Of a DNA stretch of 64,000 nt, positions 51,346 through 58,991 are shown piece by piece. The translations under genes and the position numbers were made by a program. The notes under the pieces were generated by a model that did no database searches, was not told where the DNA came from, and saw only the letters and a list, made by a program, of their open reading frames with translations. This stretch comes from Streptomyces sp. MBT53. Lineage in GTDB: Bacteria > Actinomycetota > Actinomycetes > Streptomycetales > Streptomycetaceae. Location: NCBI RefSeq assembly GCF_016654115.1, contig NZ_JAEQAZ010000014.1:1-64000 (forward strand). Reading direction: 5' to 3'. Position 1 is the first letter of the stretch. Each line of letters begins with the position of its first letter.

Positions 51346-52578
51346 TTATCCGGGAATCGAACCTCTGGGGCGGAGCCGGGCGGCGATCGCCGCGACGTCG
51401 TCCTCGGCCTCCTGGACGTGGAGGCGCAGCACGATGTCGTCGAGGAGGCGGGAGACGCCCTGGCCCGGGTGGAGGCGCAGCCGGGCCAGCCGGGACAAGG
51501 AGATGTCGATGTCCTCGCCGCGCCGCTCGACCAGCCCGTCGGTGTACATGACCAGGGTGTCGTCGGACGTGAGGGTGAGCGTGGTCATCTCGTAGTCGGC
51601 GGAGCCCGTGCCGAGGGGTGGGCCGACGGGGACGGGGATCAGTTCGCCGGCGCCGTCGCGGTGGAAGACGGCGGGCGGCAGATGGCCGGCGCTCGCGAAG
51701 GCGGCGGTGCCGCGGTCCGGGTCGAGGAGGGCGAGCAGACAGGTCGCGGGGCGGCGGTTGTGCTCCTCGGACATGGCGGTGTCCATCTGGCGCAGGATGC
51801 GGTGGGGCGGCAGGTCGGTGGAGGCGACGTAGCGCAGCATCGAGCGGTAGGCGTTCATGTCGACGGCCGCGTCCAGGCCGTGCCCCATCACGTCGCCGAT
51901 GACGAGGAGCGTGCGGCCGTAGTGGAGTCGTACGGCCTCGAACCAGTCGCCGCCGACGAGGGTGCCGCTGCCCGCGGGGAGGTAGCGGGTGGCCATCTCG
52001 ATGTTGGGGTGGGGGCGGCTGGGTTCGGTGAGCAGCACTTGTTGCAGGTTGAGGGCGGTGGTGCGCAGTCGGTGGTGTTCGACGGCGTGGTGCAGATGGG
52101 CGGCGGTGAGGCGGGCCGCGTAGTGCACGGCGGCGGCCTCGTCGTCGCCGAAGGTCCGTCCGGCGCGGATCGCGAGGAGCGCGCCGTAGGCCTTGCCCCA
52201 GGCGGTGAGCGGCACGGACAGGGCGGCCAGGACGCCGTGGTCGTTGGTGGTGAAGGAGGTGGTGATCGGGTGGCCGGCGTCCAGGGCGCGGACCATGACG
52301 TCCTCGCGTGGCGCGCTGCGCAGGCTGTCGAGGAGTTCCTTGCGGCCGACGGCGGCCATCGGGTGCAGCATGCCGTGCGGTGCCGGGCGTGCCTCGTCCT
52401 GCGCGAACAGGTCGACGGCCGCGGCCTCGCACAGCTCCTCGACGAGGAACCTCGCGCACTCCGCCGCGGTCCTGCGCTCGTCGAGCGTCGACCCGATCGC
52501 GGAAACCGCCCGCCGCGCGAGCACGAACCGATCCGCCGAGCCCTGCTCCGACCCGGTTACCTCGTCGTCGCCGTCCAC
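51346..52578 (-). CDS. GAF domain SpoIIE-type serine phosphatase
   Basis: This 410-residue protein has an N-terminal GAF-like sensor (about residues 20-170, ALSVPLTAWGKAYGALLAI) and a C-terminal SpoIIE/PP2C phosphatase domain with GGDWFEAVRL, GDVMGHGLDAAVDMN, SAGHLPPAVF and MYTDGLVERRGEDID. It is the second such phosphatase within 5 kb, the first having a PAS sensor. Both likely feed anti-sigma/antagonist switches. GTG 52578 is chosen because AAAGGGG is five bases upstream; an earlier GTG would add 11 residues. It is divergent from the small gene at 52768. Confidence 0.85.
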   Translation of the reverse strand: MDGDDEVTGSEQGSADRFVLARRAVSAIGSTLDERRTAAECARFLVEELCEAAAVDLFAQDEARPAPHGMLHPMAAVGRKELLDSLRSAPREDVMVRALDAGHPITTSFTTNDHGVLAALSVPLTAWGKAYGALLAIRAGRTFGDDEAAAVHYAARLTAAHLHHAVEHHRLRTTALNLQQVLLTEPSRPHPNIEMATRYLPAGSGTLVGGDWFEAVRLHYGRTLLVIGDVMGHGLDAAVDMNAYRSMLRYVASTDLPPHRILRQMDTAMSEEHNRRPATCLLALLDPDRGTAAFASAGHLPPAVFHRDGAGELIPVPVGPPLGTGSADYEMTTLTLTSDDTLVMYTDGLVERRGEDIDISLSRLARLRLHPGQGVSRLLDDIVLRLHVQEAEDDVAAIAARLRPRGSIPG

Positions 52579-52767
52579 CGCGGCCCCTTTCTGCCACCTC
52601 CATCCCAACACCCGCGCGGGCGTTCGGGCGGTAGCGACCCGTTGTGGGGTGCGATCGGGTCGGGGGCGGGGGTCGGTCGCCGGAGGCGAAACCCCTTGGC
52701 CGTGCCGTTCCCGCCGCGGATATCGTCCACTGCGTCCCCTCGATCACCGACGCAGAGAGCGACTCCG

Positions 52768-53121
52768 ATGACGAACCAGCGACCGACGACCACCCTCTGG
52801 CGCCCCACCGGCCCCAAGGAGCTGGACCTGGTCCGGGCGCTCGACATGCGCGCCTGGCCGCCCCGGCTGCCCGAGCAGCCGATCTTCTACCCGGTCCTCA
52901 ACGAGGACTACGCGATCCGGATCGCGCGGGACTGGAACGTCAAGCACGACGGTGCCGGGTTCGTGACGCGGTTCGAGGTGGAGACGGAGTTCCTGGCCCG
53001 CTATCCGGTCCAACAGGCGGGCGGGCGAACGATTCTGGAGCTTTGGGTGCCGGCCGAGGAGCTCGACGAGTTCAACGCCCACATCGTCGGCGAGATCCGC
53101 GTGGTGCACGAGTTCCGCTGA
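52768..53121 (+). CDS. Small conserved Streptomyces protein
   Basis: This 117-residue protein contains LWRPTGPKELDLVRALDMRAWPPRLPEQPIFYPVLNEDYA near its start and LELWVPAEELDEFNAHIVGEIRVV at the end. Homologues in actinomycetes are often labelled ADP-ribosylation/crystallin J1, but that label is hard to support at this length, and no catalytic motif is visible. It is divergent from the GAF phosphatase and upstream of the sugar transport operon, from which it is separated by 207 bases with two operators. Function unknown. Confidence 0.7.
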   Translation: MTNQRPTTTLWRPTGPKELDLVRALDMRAWPPRLPEQPIFYPVLNEDYAIRIARDWNVKHDGAGFVTRFEVETEFLARYPVQQAGGRTILELWVPAEELDEFNAHIVGEIRVVHEFR

Positions 53122-53149
53122 GCGTCCGGGGCAATGGCGCCCCAGCTCT

Positions 53150-53164
53150 ACGAAAGTCTTTCGT
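53150..53164. promoter_or_regulatory. LacI-type operator 1 (CGAAAG-N-CTTTCG)
   Basis: ACGAAAGTCTTTCGT is a perfect 15-base palindrome about 165 bases before the binding-protein gene. A second copy sits exactly 100 bases downstream. The LacI-family gene at 61289 is the likely binder. Confidence 0.65.
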
Positions 53165-53249
53165 AACCGAGGAATTTCCCGTGCTTGTCCTGGGTGTGAA
53201 TTCCGTGTCAGTGTCCCGGCCAGCAGGCAGGCGAGCCGCGGTGGGGCAT

Positions 53250-53264
53250 CCGAAAGCCTTTCGG
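53250..53264. promoter_or_regulatory. LacI-type operator 2 (CGAAAG-N-CTTTCG)
   Basis: CCGAAAGCCTTTCGG is a perfect 15-base palindrome 65 bases before the binding-protein ATG, probably overlapping its promoter. It repeats operator 1. Confidence 0.65.
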
Positions 53265-53328
53265 GCCGGTATCCGTTTCCGCCTCTGTCCTGCGCACTTA
53301 CGGCACGCCGAAAGAAGAGAGGCACACC

Positions 53329-54654
53329 ATGCGGGGAATCCCGGTCACCGGACATCTCGGAAGCCCGAGAATTCGACGCGCCGTCGCGGTCGCGGTCACC
53401 CTGGCCGCGACCGCGAGTCTGGCCGCCTGCGGATCCTCGGGGCCGTCCACGAGCTCGTCGTCGAAGGGCCTGACGATGTGGGCGCTCAACGACCAGTTGA
53501 TCCTCAAGCAGTCGGTCGACGCCTACAACAAGGACCACCCCGACGCGAAGATCACCCTGCGGCTGTTCGCGAACGACGACTACAAGCAGAAGCTGCGCGT
53601 GGCCTTCGGCGCGAACCAGGCCCCGGACCTCTTCTTCAGCTGGGGCGGCGGCGCCCTGAACGACTACGTCAAGGCCGACAAGGTCGACGTCCTGAACGCC
53701 ACGGACGTGGGCTCGGACCGCTACACCGACAGCGTGATGCAGAGCGCGACCTTCGACGGCAAGGTCTACGGCGTCCCCGTCAACGGCCTCGCCCCGGTCG
53801 TCCTCTACTACAACAAGAAGGTGCTCTCCGACGCGGGCGTCCAGCCGCCGAAGACGTACGACGACCTCCTTGCGGCCGTGAAGAAGCTCAAGGGCAAGGG
53901 CGTCACCCCGCTGTCCCTCGCGGCGAACTCCAAGTGGCCGACGCTGATGTACCTGGAGTACCTGCTCGACCGGACCGGCGGCTCGCGCGTGTTCTCGAAG
54001 ATCGCCTCCGGTGACGCCGCCGCCTGGAAGGACCCGTCGGTCACCAAGGCCAACCAGAAGCTCCAGGACCTGGCGAAGGCCGGCGCCTTCGGCGACAACG
54101 CGTCCTCCGTCAGCTACGACCAGGGCGCCTCGACCGCGCTGCTGTACACGGGCAAGGCGGCGATGGAGGTGATGGGCACCTGGGAGTACGCCAACATCGC
54201 CAAGGCCGCGCCCGACTTCCTGAAGAAGGGCGAGCTGGGCTACACCGCGTTCCCGGCCCTGACCGGCGGCGCCGGCAGCCCGGACAACATCGTCGGCAAC
54301 CCGTCGAACTTCCTGTCGCTGAACAAGTCGTCCAAGCACAAGTCGGACGCGCTGACCTACCTGAAGGACTACATCCTGAACGGCTCCCAGGTCGACGCCT
54401 ATCTCGCCTCGGGCAGCGTCCCGCCGGTCAAGGGCCTGGACACCAAGCTGGCCGCGGTGTCGTCGGCCTCCGACAAGGCGTGGCTGACCTTCGTCTACGA
54501 CCTGGTGGACAAGGCGCCGAGCTTCCAGCTCTCGTGGGACCAGGCGCTGCCGTCCGACCAGGCCGACCCACTGCTGACCAACACCGACAAGTCGTTCCTG
54601 CGGCAGATCTCGCCGGCCGACTTCGGGGTGAACATGAGCAAGGCGGGGTCGTGA
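53329..54654 (+). CDS. Sugar ABC transporter solute-binding lipoprotein
   Basis: This 441-residue lipoprotein has a basic N-terminus, hydrophobic segment and lipobox LAAC, then a Ser-rich linker and the two-lobe solute-binding fold (WALNDQLILKQSVDAYNKDHP; PDLFFSWGGGALNDY). It captures a sugar for the two permeases encoded next. The operon order (binding protein, two permeases, GH3 glycosidase) matches bxlEFGA xylobiose loci of Streptomyces, so xylobiose or a related oligosaccharide is a reasonable guess. AGAGG precedes the ATG. Two CGAAAG-type operators upstream suggest LacI repression. Confidence 0.9.
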   Translation: MRGIPVTGHLGSPRIRRAVAVAVTLAATASLAACGSSGPSTSSSSKGLTMWALNDQLILKQSVDAYNKDHPDAKITLRLFANDDYKQKLRVAFGANQAPDLFFSWGGGALNDYVKADKVDVLNATDVGSDRYTDSVMQSATFDGKVYGVPVNGLAPVVLYYNKKVLSDAGVQPPKTYDDLLAAVKKLKGKGVTPLSLAANSKWPTLMYLEYLLDRTGGSRVFSKIASGDAAAWKDPSVTKANQKLQDLAKAGAFGDNASSVSYDQGASTALLYTGKAAMEVMGTWEYANIAKAAPDFLKKGELGYTAFPALTGGAGSPDNIVGNPSNFLSLNKSSKHKSDALTYLKDYILNGSQVDAYLASGSVPPVKGLDTKLAAVSSASDKAWLTFVYDLVDKAPSFQLSWDQALPSDQADPLLTNTDKSFLRQISPADFGVNMSKAGS

Positions 54655-55553
54655 CGATCACCACCACCCCCGTACGCCGGAGAGGAGGGAGCGGCCTCCT
54701 CATGGCCGCTCCGGCCCTGCTCCTCTTCGGCCTCTTCGGTCTCGTCCCCCTGATCGGCGTGGCGGCGCTCAGCGTCGCCCGCTGGGACGGTCTCGGTTCC
54801 ATCAGCTGGGCGGGCCTCACCAACTGGACGTCCGTCCTCACCGACAGCGCGACCTGGCAGTCGCTGTGGCTCACCGTCAAGGTGATGGTGGTCAGCTGGC
54901 TGGTGCAGACGCCGATCGCCCTGGCGCTCGGTCTGTTCCAGGCGCCCAAGGGGCGGCTGCGCGCGCTGTTCGCGGTGCTGTTCTTCCTGCCGCTGCTGCT
55001 CTCCGCGGTGGCGATCGGTCTGACCTGGCAGGCGCTGCTCGACCCGTCCTTCGGCATCGGTTCCACGCCCGGCCTGCACTGGCTGGCCAAGCCGCTGCTC
55101 GGCTCGCCCGAACTCGCCCTGTACACGGTGATCTTCGTGATCGCCTGGCAGTTCGTACCGTTCCACGCCCTGCTGTACCAGGCGGGCATACGGCAGATCC
55201 CGACCGCCCTGTACGAGGCCGCCGCGCTCGACGGCGCCGGACCCGTGACGCGCTTCCTGCACATCACGCTGCCGCAGCTGAAGTACACGCTGGTCACGTC
55301 GAGCACGCTGATGCTGGTGGGCTCGCTCACCTACTTCGACCTGATCTTCGTCCTGTCGGGCGGCACCGGCGGGCCCGGCACCGCGACCCGCGTCCTTCCC
55401 CTCTCCATGTACATCACCGGTTTCCAGGCCCACGACATGGGCCGGGCCAGCGCGGTGGCCACCCTTCTCGTGGTCTTCGGCCTGGGCCTGTCGCTGCTGA
55501 CCACCCGCCTGTCCGGCTTCACCCGGATGGACAGCCAGCAGGAGGGCATGTGA
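54651..55553 (+). CDS. Sugar ABC transporter permease
   Basis: This 300-residue inner-membrane permease has about six transmembrane helices (first near residues 16-38) and the EAA loop YEAAALDGAGPVTRFLHITLPQL near residues 190-210. Its GTG overlaps the binding-protein stop (GTGA), so it is coupled. It forms a channel with the next permease. No ATPase gene is in the operon; Streptomyces sugar importers of this type share the MsiK ATPase encoded elsewhere. Confidence 0.92.
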   Translation: MTITTTPVRRRGGSGLLMAAPALLLFGLFGLVPLIGVAALSVARWDGLGSISWAGLTNWTSVLTDSATWQSLWLTVKVMVVSWLVQTPIALALGLFQAPKGRLRALFAVLFFLPLLLSAVAIGLTWQALLDPSFGIGSTPGLHWLAKPLLGSPELALYTVIFVIAWQFVPFHALLYQAGIRQIPTALYEAAALDGAGPVTRFLHITLPQLKYTLVTSSTLMLVGSLTYFDLIFVLSGGTGGPGTATRVLPLSMYITGFQAHDMGRASAVATLLVVFGLGLSLLTTRLSGFTRMDSQQEGM

Positions 55554-56473
55554 GCACCACCGTGACCAAGACCCGCACCACCGCCACCGAACGGCGGACC
55601 GTTCCAAGCCACCGGGCCGTGACACCCGGGCCCGTCCGGAAGAACCCCGTTCCCGGGTTCCTCCGCCGCACTCTCACCGGCGGCGCCGCCCTCTTCTGGA
55701 CGGCGATCGTCGTCGTCCCCATCTACTGGCTGGTCGTCACCAGCCTCCGCAGCCAGTCCGACTTCACCTCCGACAGCCCCCTCGCGCTGCCCAGCCATCC
55801 GACGCTGGACAGCTACCGGACCGTCCTGGACGGCGACTTCACCACCTATCTCCTCAACAGCGTGGTCGTCACCGCGGGCACGGTCGTCATCGCCGTGGCC
55901 GTCGCGCTGATGGCCGCGTTCTCGATCGTCCGCAACGCGGGCAGCCGCTTCTCCCGGGTGTCGTTCCGGCTGTTCCTGCTGGGCCTGGCGATCCCGCTGC
56001 AAGCCGTGATCATCCCGGTCTACCTGCTGATCATCCGCATGCACCTCTACGACAGCCTGCTCGCGATCGTCCTGCCCTCGGCCGCGTTCGCGCTGCCGAT
56101 CACCGTGATGATCCTGGTCAGCTTCCTGCGGGACGTGCCGCGTTCGCTGTTCGAGGCGATGATCGTCGACGGCGCCGGCGACTGGCGCATGCTCTGGTCG
56201 CTCGCGGCACCACTGGCCCGCCCGGCACTGATGACGGTCGCCGTCTACGACGGCCTCCAGGTCTGGAACGGCTTCCTCTTCCCCCTCATCCTCACCCAGA
56301 GCGGCGACAAGGCCGTACTGCCCCTGGCACTGACCCTGTTCCGCGGCCAGTTCGGCATCAACGTCCCGGCCACGATGGCCGCGGTGGTGCTCTCCACCCT
56401 GCCGATGCTGGCCCTGTTCATCCTGGCCCGCCGTCAGCTCGTCGCCGGTCTCACCGCCGGTTTCTCCAAGTAG
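55550..56473 (+). CDS. Sugar ABC transporter permease
   Basis: This 307-residue permease of the MalG type has a cytoplasmic N-terminal region, a first helix near residues 46-68, further helices and the EAA loop FEAMIVDGAGDWRMLWSLAAPLARPAL. The GTG overlaps the preceding gene by four bases, with GGAGGG in front. It completes the membrane part of the importer and is followed by a GH3 glycosidase, which probably hydrolyses the imported sugar in the cytoplasm. Confidence 0.92.
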   Translation: MSTTVTKTRTTATERRTVPSHRAVTPGPVRKNPVPGFLRRTLTGGAALFWTAIVVVPIYWLVVTSLRSQSDFTSDSPLALPSHPTLDSYRTVLDGDFTTYLLNSVVVTAGTVVIAVAVALMAAFSIVRNAGSRFSRVSFRLFLLGLAIPLQAVIIPVYLLIIRMHLYDSLLAIVLPSAAFALPITVMILVSFLRDVPRSLFEAMIVDGAGDWRMLWSLAAPLARPALMTVAVYDGLQVWNGFLFPLILTQSGDKAVLPLALTLFRGQFGINVPATMAAVVLSTLPMLALFILARRQLVAGLTAGFSK

Positions 56474-56562
56474 CCCCCACTACCGGGCAGTTCACCCCGT
56501 ACGACGGCCGGGCCAGGCGCCCGGCCCCGTCGGCGTGCCCGCGCAACACCGAGGAGTCGTGA

Positions 56563-58917
56563 ATGACGACCACCATGCCCGACCACGGCGGCCTCCCCCA
56601 AGAGGAGAGCGACCGCCCCTGGACGGATCCCGCCCTGCCCACCGCCGAACGCGTCGAGGCGCTGCTCGCCCGGCTCACCCTGTCGGAGAAGGTCGCGCAG
56701 TTGAGCAGCACCTGGGAGGACATCGAGGCCGACGGCCCCGAAGTGGCCCCGGGCAGCAACCACTTCGGCCGCGTCGGCGACCTCGACGAGACCGCCCGGC
56801 ACGGCCTGGGCCAGCTCACCCGGCCCTACGGCACCCTGCCCCGGCCCGCGTTGGAACACGCCCGGCTGCTGGCCGAGCACCAACGGCAGGTGGTGGCGCA
56901 GAGCAGGTTCGACATCCCGGCCATGGCCCACGACGAGTGCCTCACCGGTTTCACCGCGTACGGCGCCACCATCTACCCCACCTCGCTCGGCATGGCGGCC
57001 ACCTTCGACCCGGCGCTGATCCGCCGGGTGGGCGAGGCGATCGGCTCCGACATGGCCGCGGCGGGCGTGCACCAGGGCCTGTCCCCCGTCGTCGACGTCA
57101 TCCGTGACTACCGCTGGGGCCGCTGCGAGGAGACCTACGGCGAAGACCCCTACCTGGTGGGCGAGTTGGCCGAGGCGTATGTCACCGGCCTGCAGAGCGC
57201 CGGGGTGTACGCGACCCTCAAGCACTTCGCCGGATACTCCGCGTCGATGGGCGGCCGCAACCACGCTCCCGTGGGGATCGGCCGCCGTGAGCTCTTCGAC
57301 GTCATCCTCCCGCCCTTCGAGCGGCTCGTCGCCGCGGGTGTGCGGTCGGTGATGAACTCCTACGCAGAGATCGACGGCGAGGCGCCGGCCGCGAGCCGCT
57401 GGCTGCTGACCGAAGTCCTGCGCGACGCCTGGGGTTTCGAGGGAACCATCGTCTCCGACTACTGGTCCCTGCCCTTCCTGGTCAACGACCACCGGGTGGC
57501 GGCCGATCTCCCGGAGGCCGGCGCGCTCGCCCTTACCGCCGGGCTGGACGTCGAACTCCCCGACCAGCGCGGTTTCGGTGACGCCCTCGTGCACGCCGTC
57601 GAACAGGGCCTGGTCGGCGAGGAGTTGGTCGATCGGGCGGTACGTCGGGTTCTGTTGCAGAAAGTCGAACTCGGACTGCTCGACGCCGACTGGGACCCGC
57701 GCCCGCCCGCCCTGATCGCGGGTGAACTGGACCTCGACAAGCCGACGAGTCGTCAACTCGCCCACGCGGTGGCCCAGTCGAGTGCCGTGCTGCTGTCGAA
57801 CGACGGCACTCTGCCCCTCCCCTCGACCGGCCGGATCGCACTCATCGGCCCGTGCGCCGACGACGTACGCACCATGTTCGGCTGCTACAGCTTCCCCAAC
57901 CATGTCCTCGCCGAACGCGACGACCTTGGCAACGGTGTCGAGGCCGTCTCGCTGCGGCACGCTCTGGCGGCCGAACTCTCCTCCGTGGACTGGCAGTTCG
58001 AGCCGGGCTGCCCCATCCGCGAGGCGGACCGCTCCGGTATCGCCGCCGCGGTGGAGGCTGCTGCCGGGGCCGACCTGACCGTGCTGGTCGTCGGTGACAA
58101 GGCCGGCATGTTCGGGATCGGCACCTCGGGCGAGGGCTGTGACGTGGAGGATCTGCGGCTGCCGGGCGTCCAGGAGGAGCTGGTCGAGGCCGTGTTGGCC
58201 ACCGGCCGGCCCGTCGTCCTGGTCGTCAGCAGTGGCCGCCCCTACGCGGTGGGCCGGTTCGCCGCCGGCGCCGCGGCCATGGTGCAGGTCTTCCTGCCGG
58301 GCGAGGAGGGCGGCCGTGCGGTGGCCCAACTCCTGGCGGGCAAGGCGAACTTCAGCGGCAAACTGCCCGTGCAGATACCGACCACACCCGGCGGTCAGCC
58401 CTACACCTACCTCCACGCGCCGCTCGGCGACCGGCAGAGCTGGCTCTCCAACCTCGACCCGACACCGGCGTTCCCCTTCGGACACGGTCTGTCCTACACG
58501 GGCTTCGAGATCCACGGGCTCGGCGTGGACCGTGAACTGGTGCCGGTGGACGGCGAGTTCACCGTCAGCGCGCGGGTGCGGAACACGGGGGCGGTCGCGG
58601 GGGCCGAGACGGTCCAGCTGTACGCGATCGACCCGGTCGCCCAGGTGACCCGGCCGGTGCGGTCCCTGCTCGGCTTCGCCAAGGTGGCGCTCGAGCCGGG
58701 CGAGGAGGCGACGGTCCGTTTCCATGTCCACACCGACCGGCTGGCCTTCACCGGTCTGGCGGGGCGGCGCATCGTCGAGCCCGGCGAGATCCTGCTCCAG
58801 ATCGGCTCCTCCAGCCTGGACACTCCGGTGCGGGAGACGGTGCAACTCGTGGGCGCGGAACGGGATGCGACGGTGCTGCGGCAGCACGCGGTGCCGGTGA
58901 GTGTCGAGCGGGAGTAG
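56563..58917 (+). CDS. Glycoside hydrolase family 3 beta-glucosidase/beta-xylosidase
   Basis: This 784-residue GH3 enzyme has no signal peptide, so it is likely cytoplasmic. The catalytic nucleophile Asp299 lies in GTIVSDYWSL, after LKHFAGYSASMGGRNHAPV in the barrel domain. The alpha/beta sandwich domain and a C-terminal fibronectin-III-like domain (PFGHGLSYTGFEI, VRNTGAVAGAETVQLY) complete it. It cleaves sugars from non-reducing ends, probably the oligosaccharide brought in by the importer just upstream. Gene order and size fit BxlA-like beta-xylosidases, but beta-glucosidase is equally open. GAGGAG precedes the ATG. A strong terminator follows. Confidence 0.88.
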   Translation: MTTTMPDHGGLPQEESDRPWTDPALPTAERVEALLARLTLSEKVAQLSSTWEDIEADGPEVAPGSNHFGRVGDLDETARHGLGQLTRPYGTLPRPALEHARLLAEHQRQVVAQSRFDIPAMAHDECLTGFTAYGATIYPTSLGMAATFDPALIRRVGEAIGSDMAAAGVHQGLSPVVDVIRDYRWGRCEETYGEDPYLVGELAEAYVTGLQSAGVYATLKHFAGYSASMGGRNHAPVGIGRRELFDVILPPFERLVAAGVRSVMNSYAEIDGEAPAASRWLLTEVLRDAWGFEGTIVSDYWSLPFLVNDHRVAADLPEAGALALTAGLDVELPDQRGFGDALVHAVEQGLVGEELVDRAVRRVLLQKVELGLLDADWDPRPPALIAGELDLDKPTSRQLAHAVAQSSAVLLSNDGTLPLPSTGRIALIGPCADDVRTMFGCYSFPNHVLAERDDLGNGVEAVSLRHALAAELSSVDWQFEPGCPIREADRSGIAAAVEAAAGADLTVLVVGDKAGMFGIGTSGEGCDVEDLRLPGVQEELVEAVLATGRPVVLVVSSGRPYAVGRFAAGAAAMVQVFLPGEEGGRAVAQLLAGKANFSGKLPVQIPTTPGGQPYTYLHAPLGDRQSWLSNLDPTPAFPFGHGLSYTGFEIHGLGVDRELVPVDGEFTVSARVRNTGAVAGAETVQLYAIDPVAQVTRPVRSLLGFAKVALEPGEEATVRFHVHTDRLAFTGLAGRRIVEPGEILLQIGSSSLDTPVRETVQLVGAERDATVLRQHAVPVSVERE

Positions 58918-58938
58918 TCGAACCAGCCGTACGAGAAG

Positions 58939-58971
58939 TGGCCCCGCCGGTCGATCCGACCGGCGGGGCCA
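58939..58971. terminator. Strong bidirectional terminator
   Basis: Perfect 15-bp arms TGGCCCCGCCGGTCG and CGACCGGCGGGGCCA with a three-base loop are followed by TCTTCTTGTT. It lies between the convergent GH3 and secreted glycosidase genes and could stop both. Confidence 0.88.
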
Positions 58972-58991
58972 TCTTCTTGTTCGAGCGATGA

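Noticed and set aside
52768..53121. ADP-ribosylation/crystallin J1 enzyme
   Set aside because: At 117 residues it is too short for an ADP-ribosylglycohydrolase and shows no Asp-rich metal motif.
53361..54339. Minus-strand frame opposite the binding-protein gene
   Set aside because: The plus strand has a lipobox and solute-binding fold; the antisense frame has no domain.
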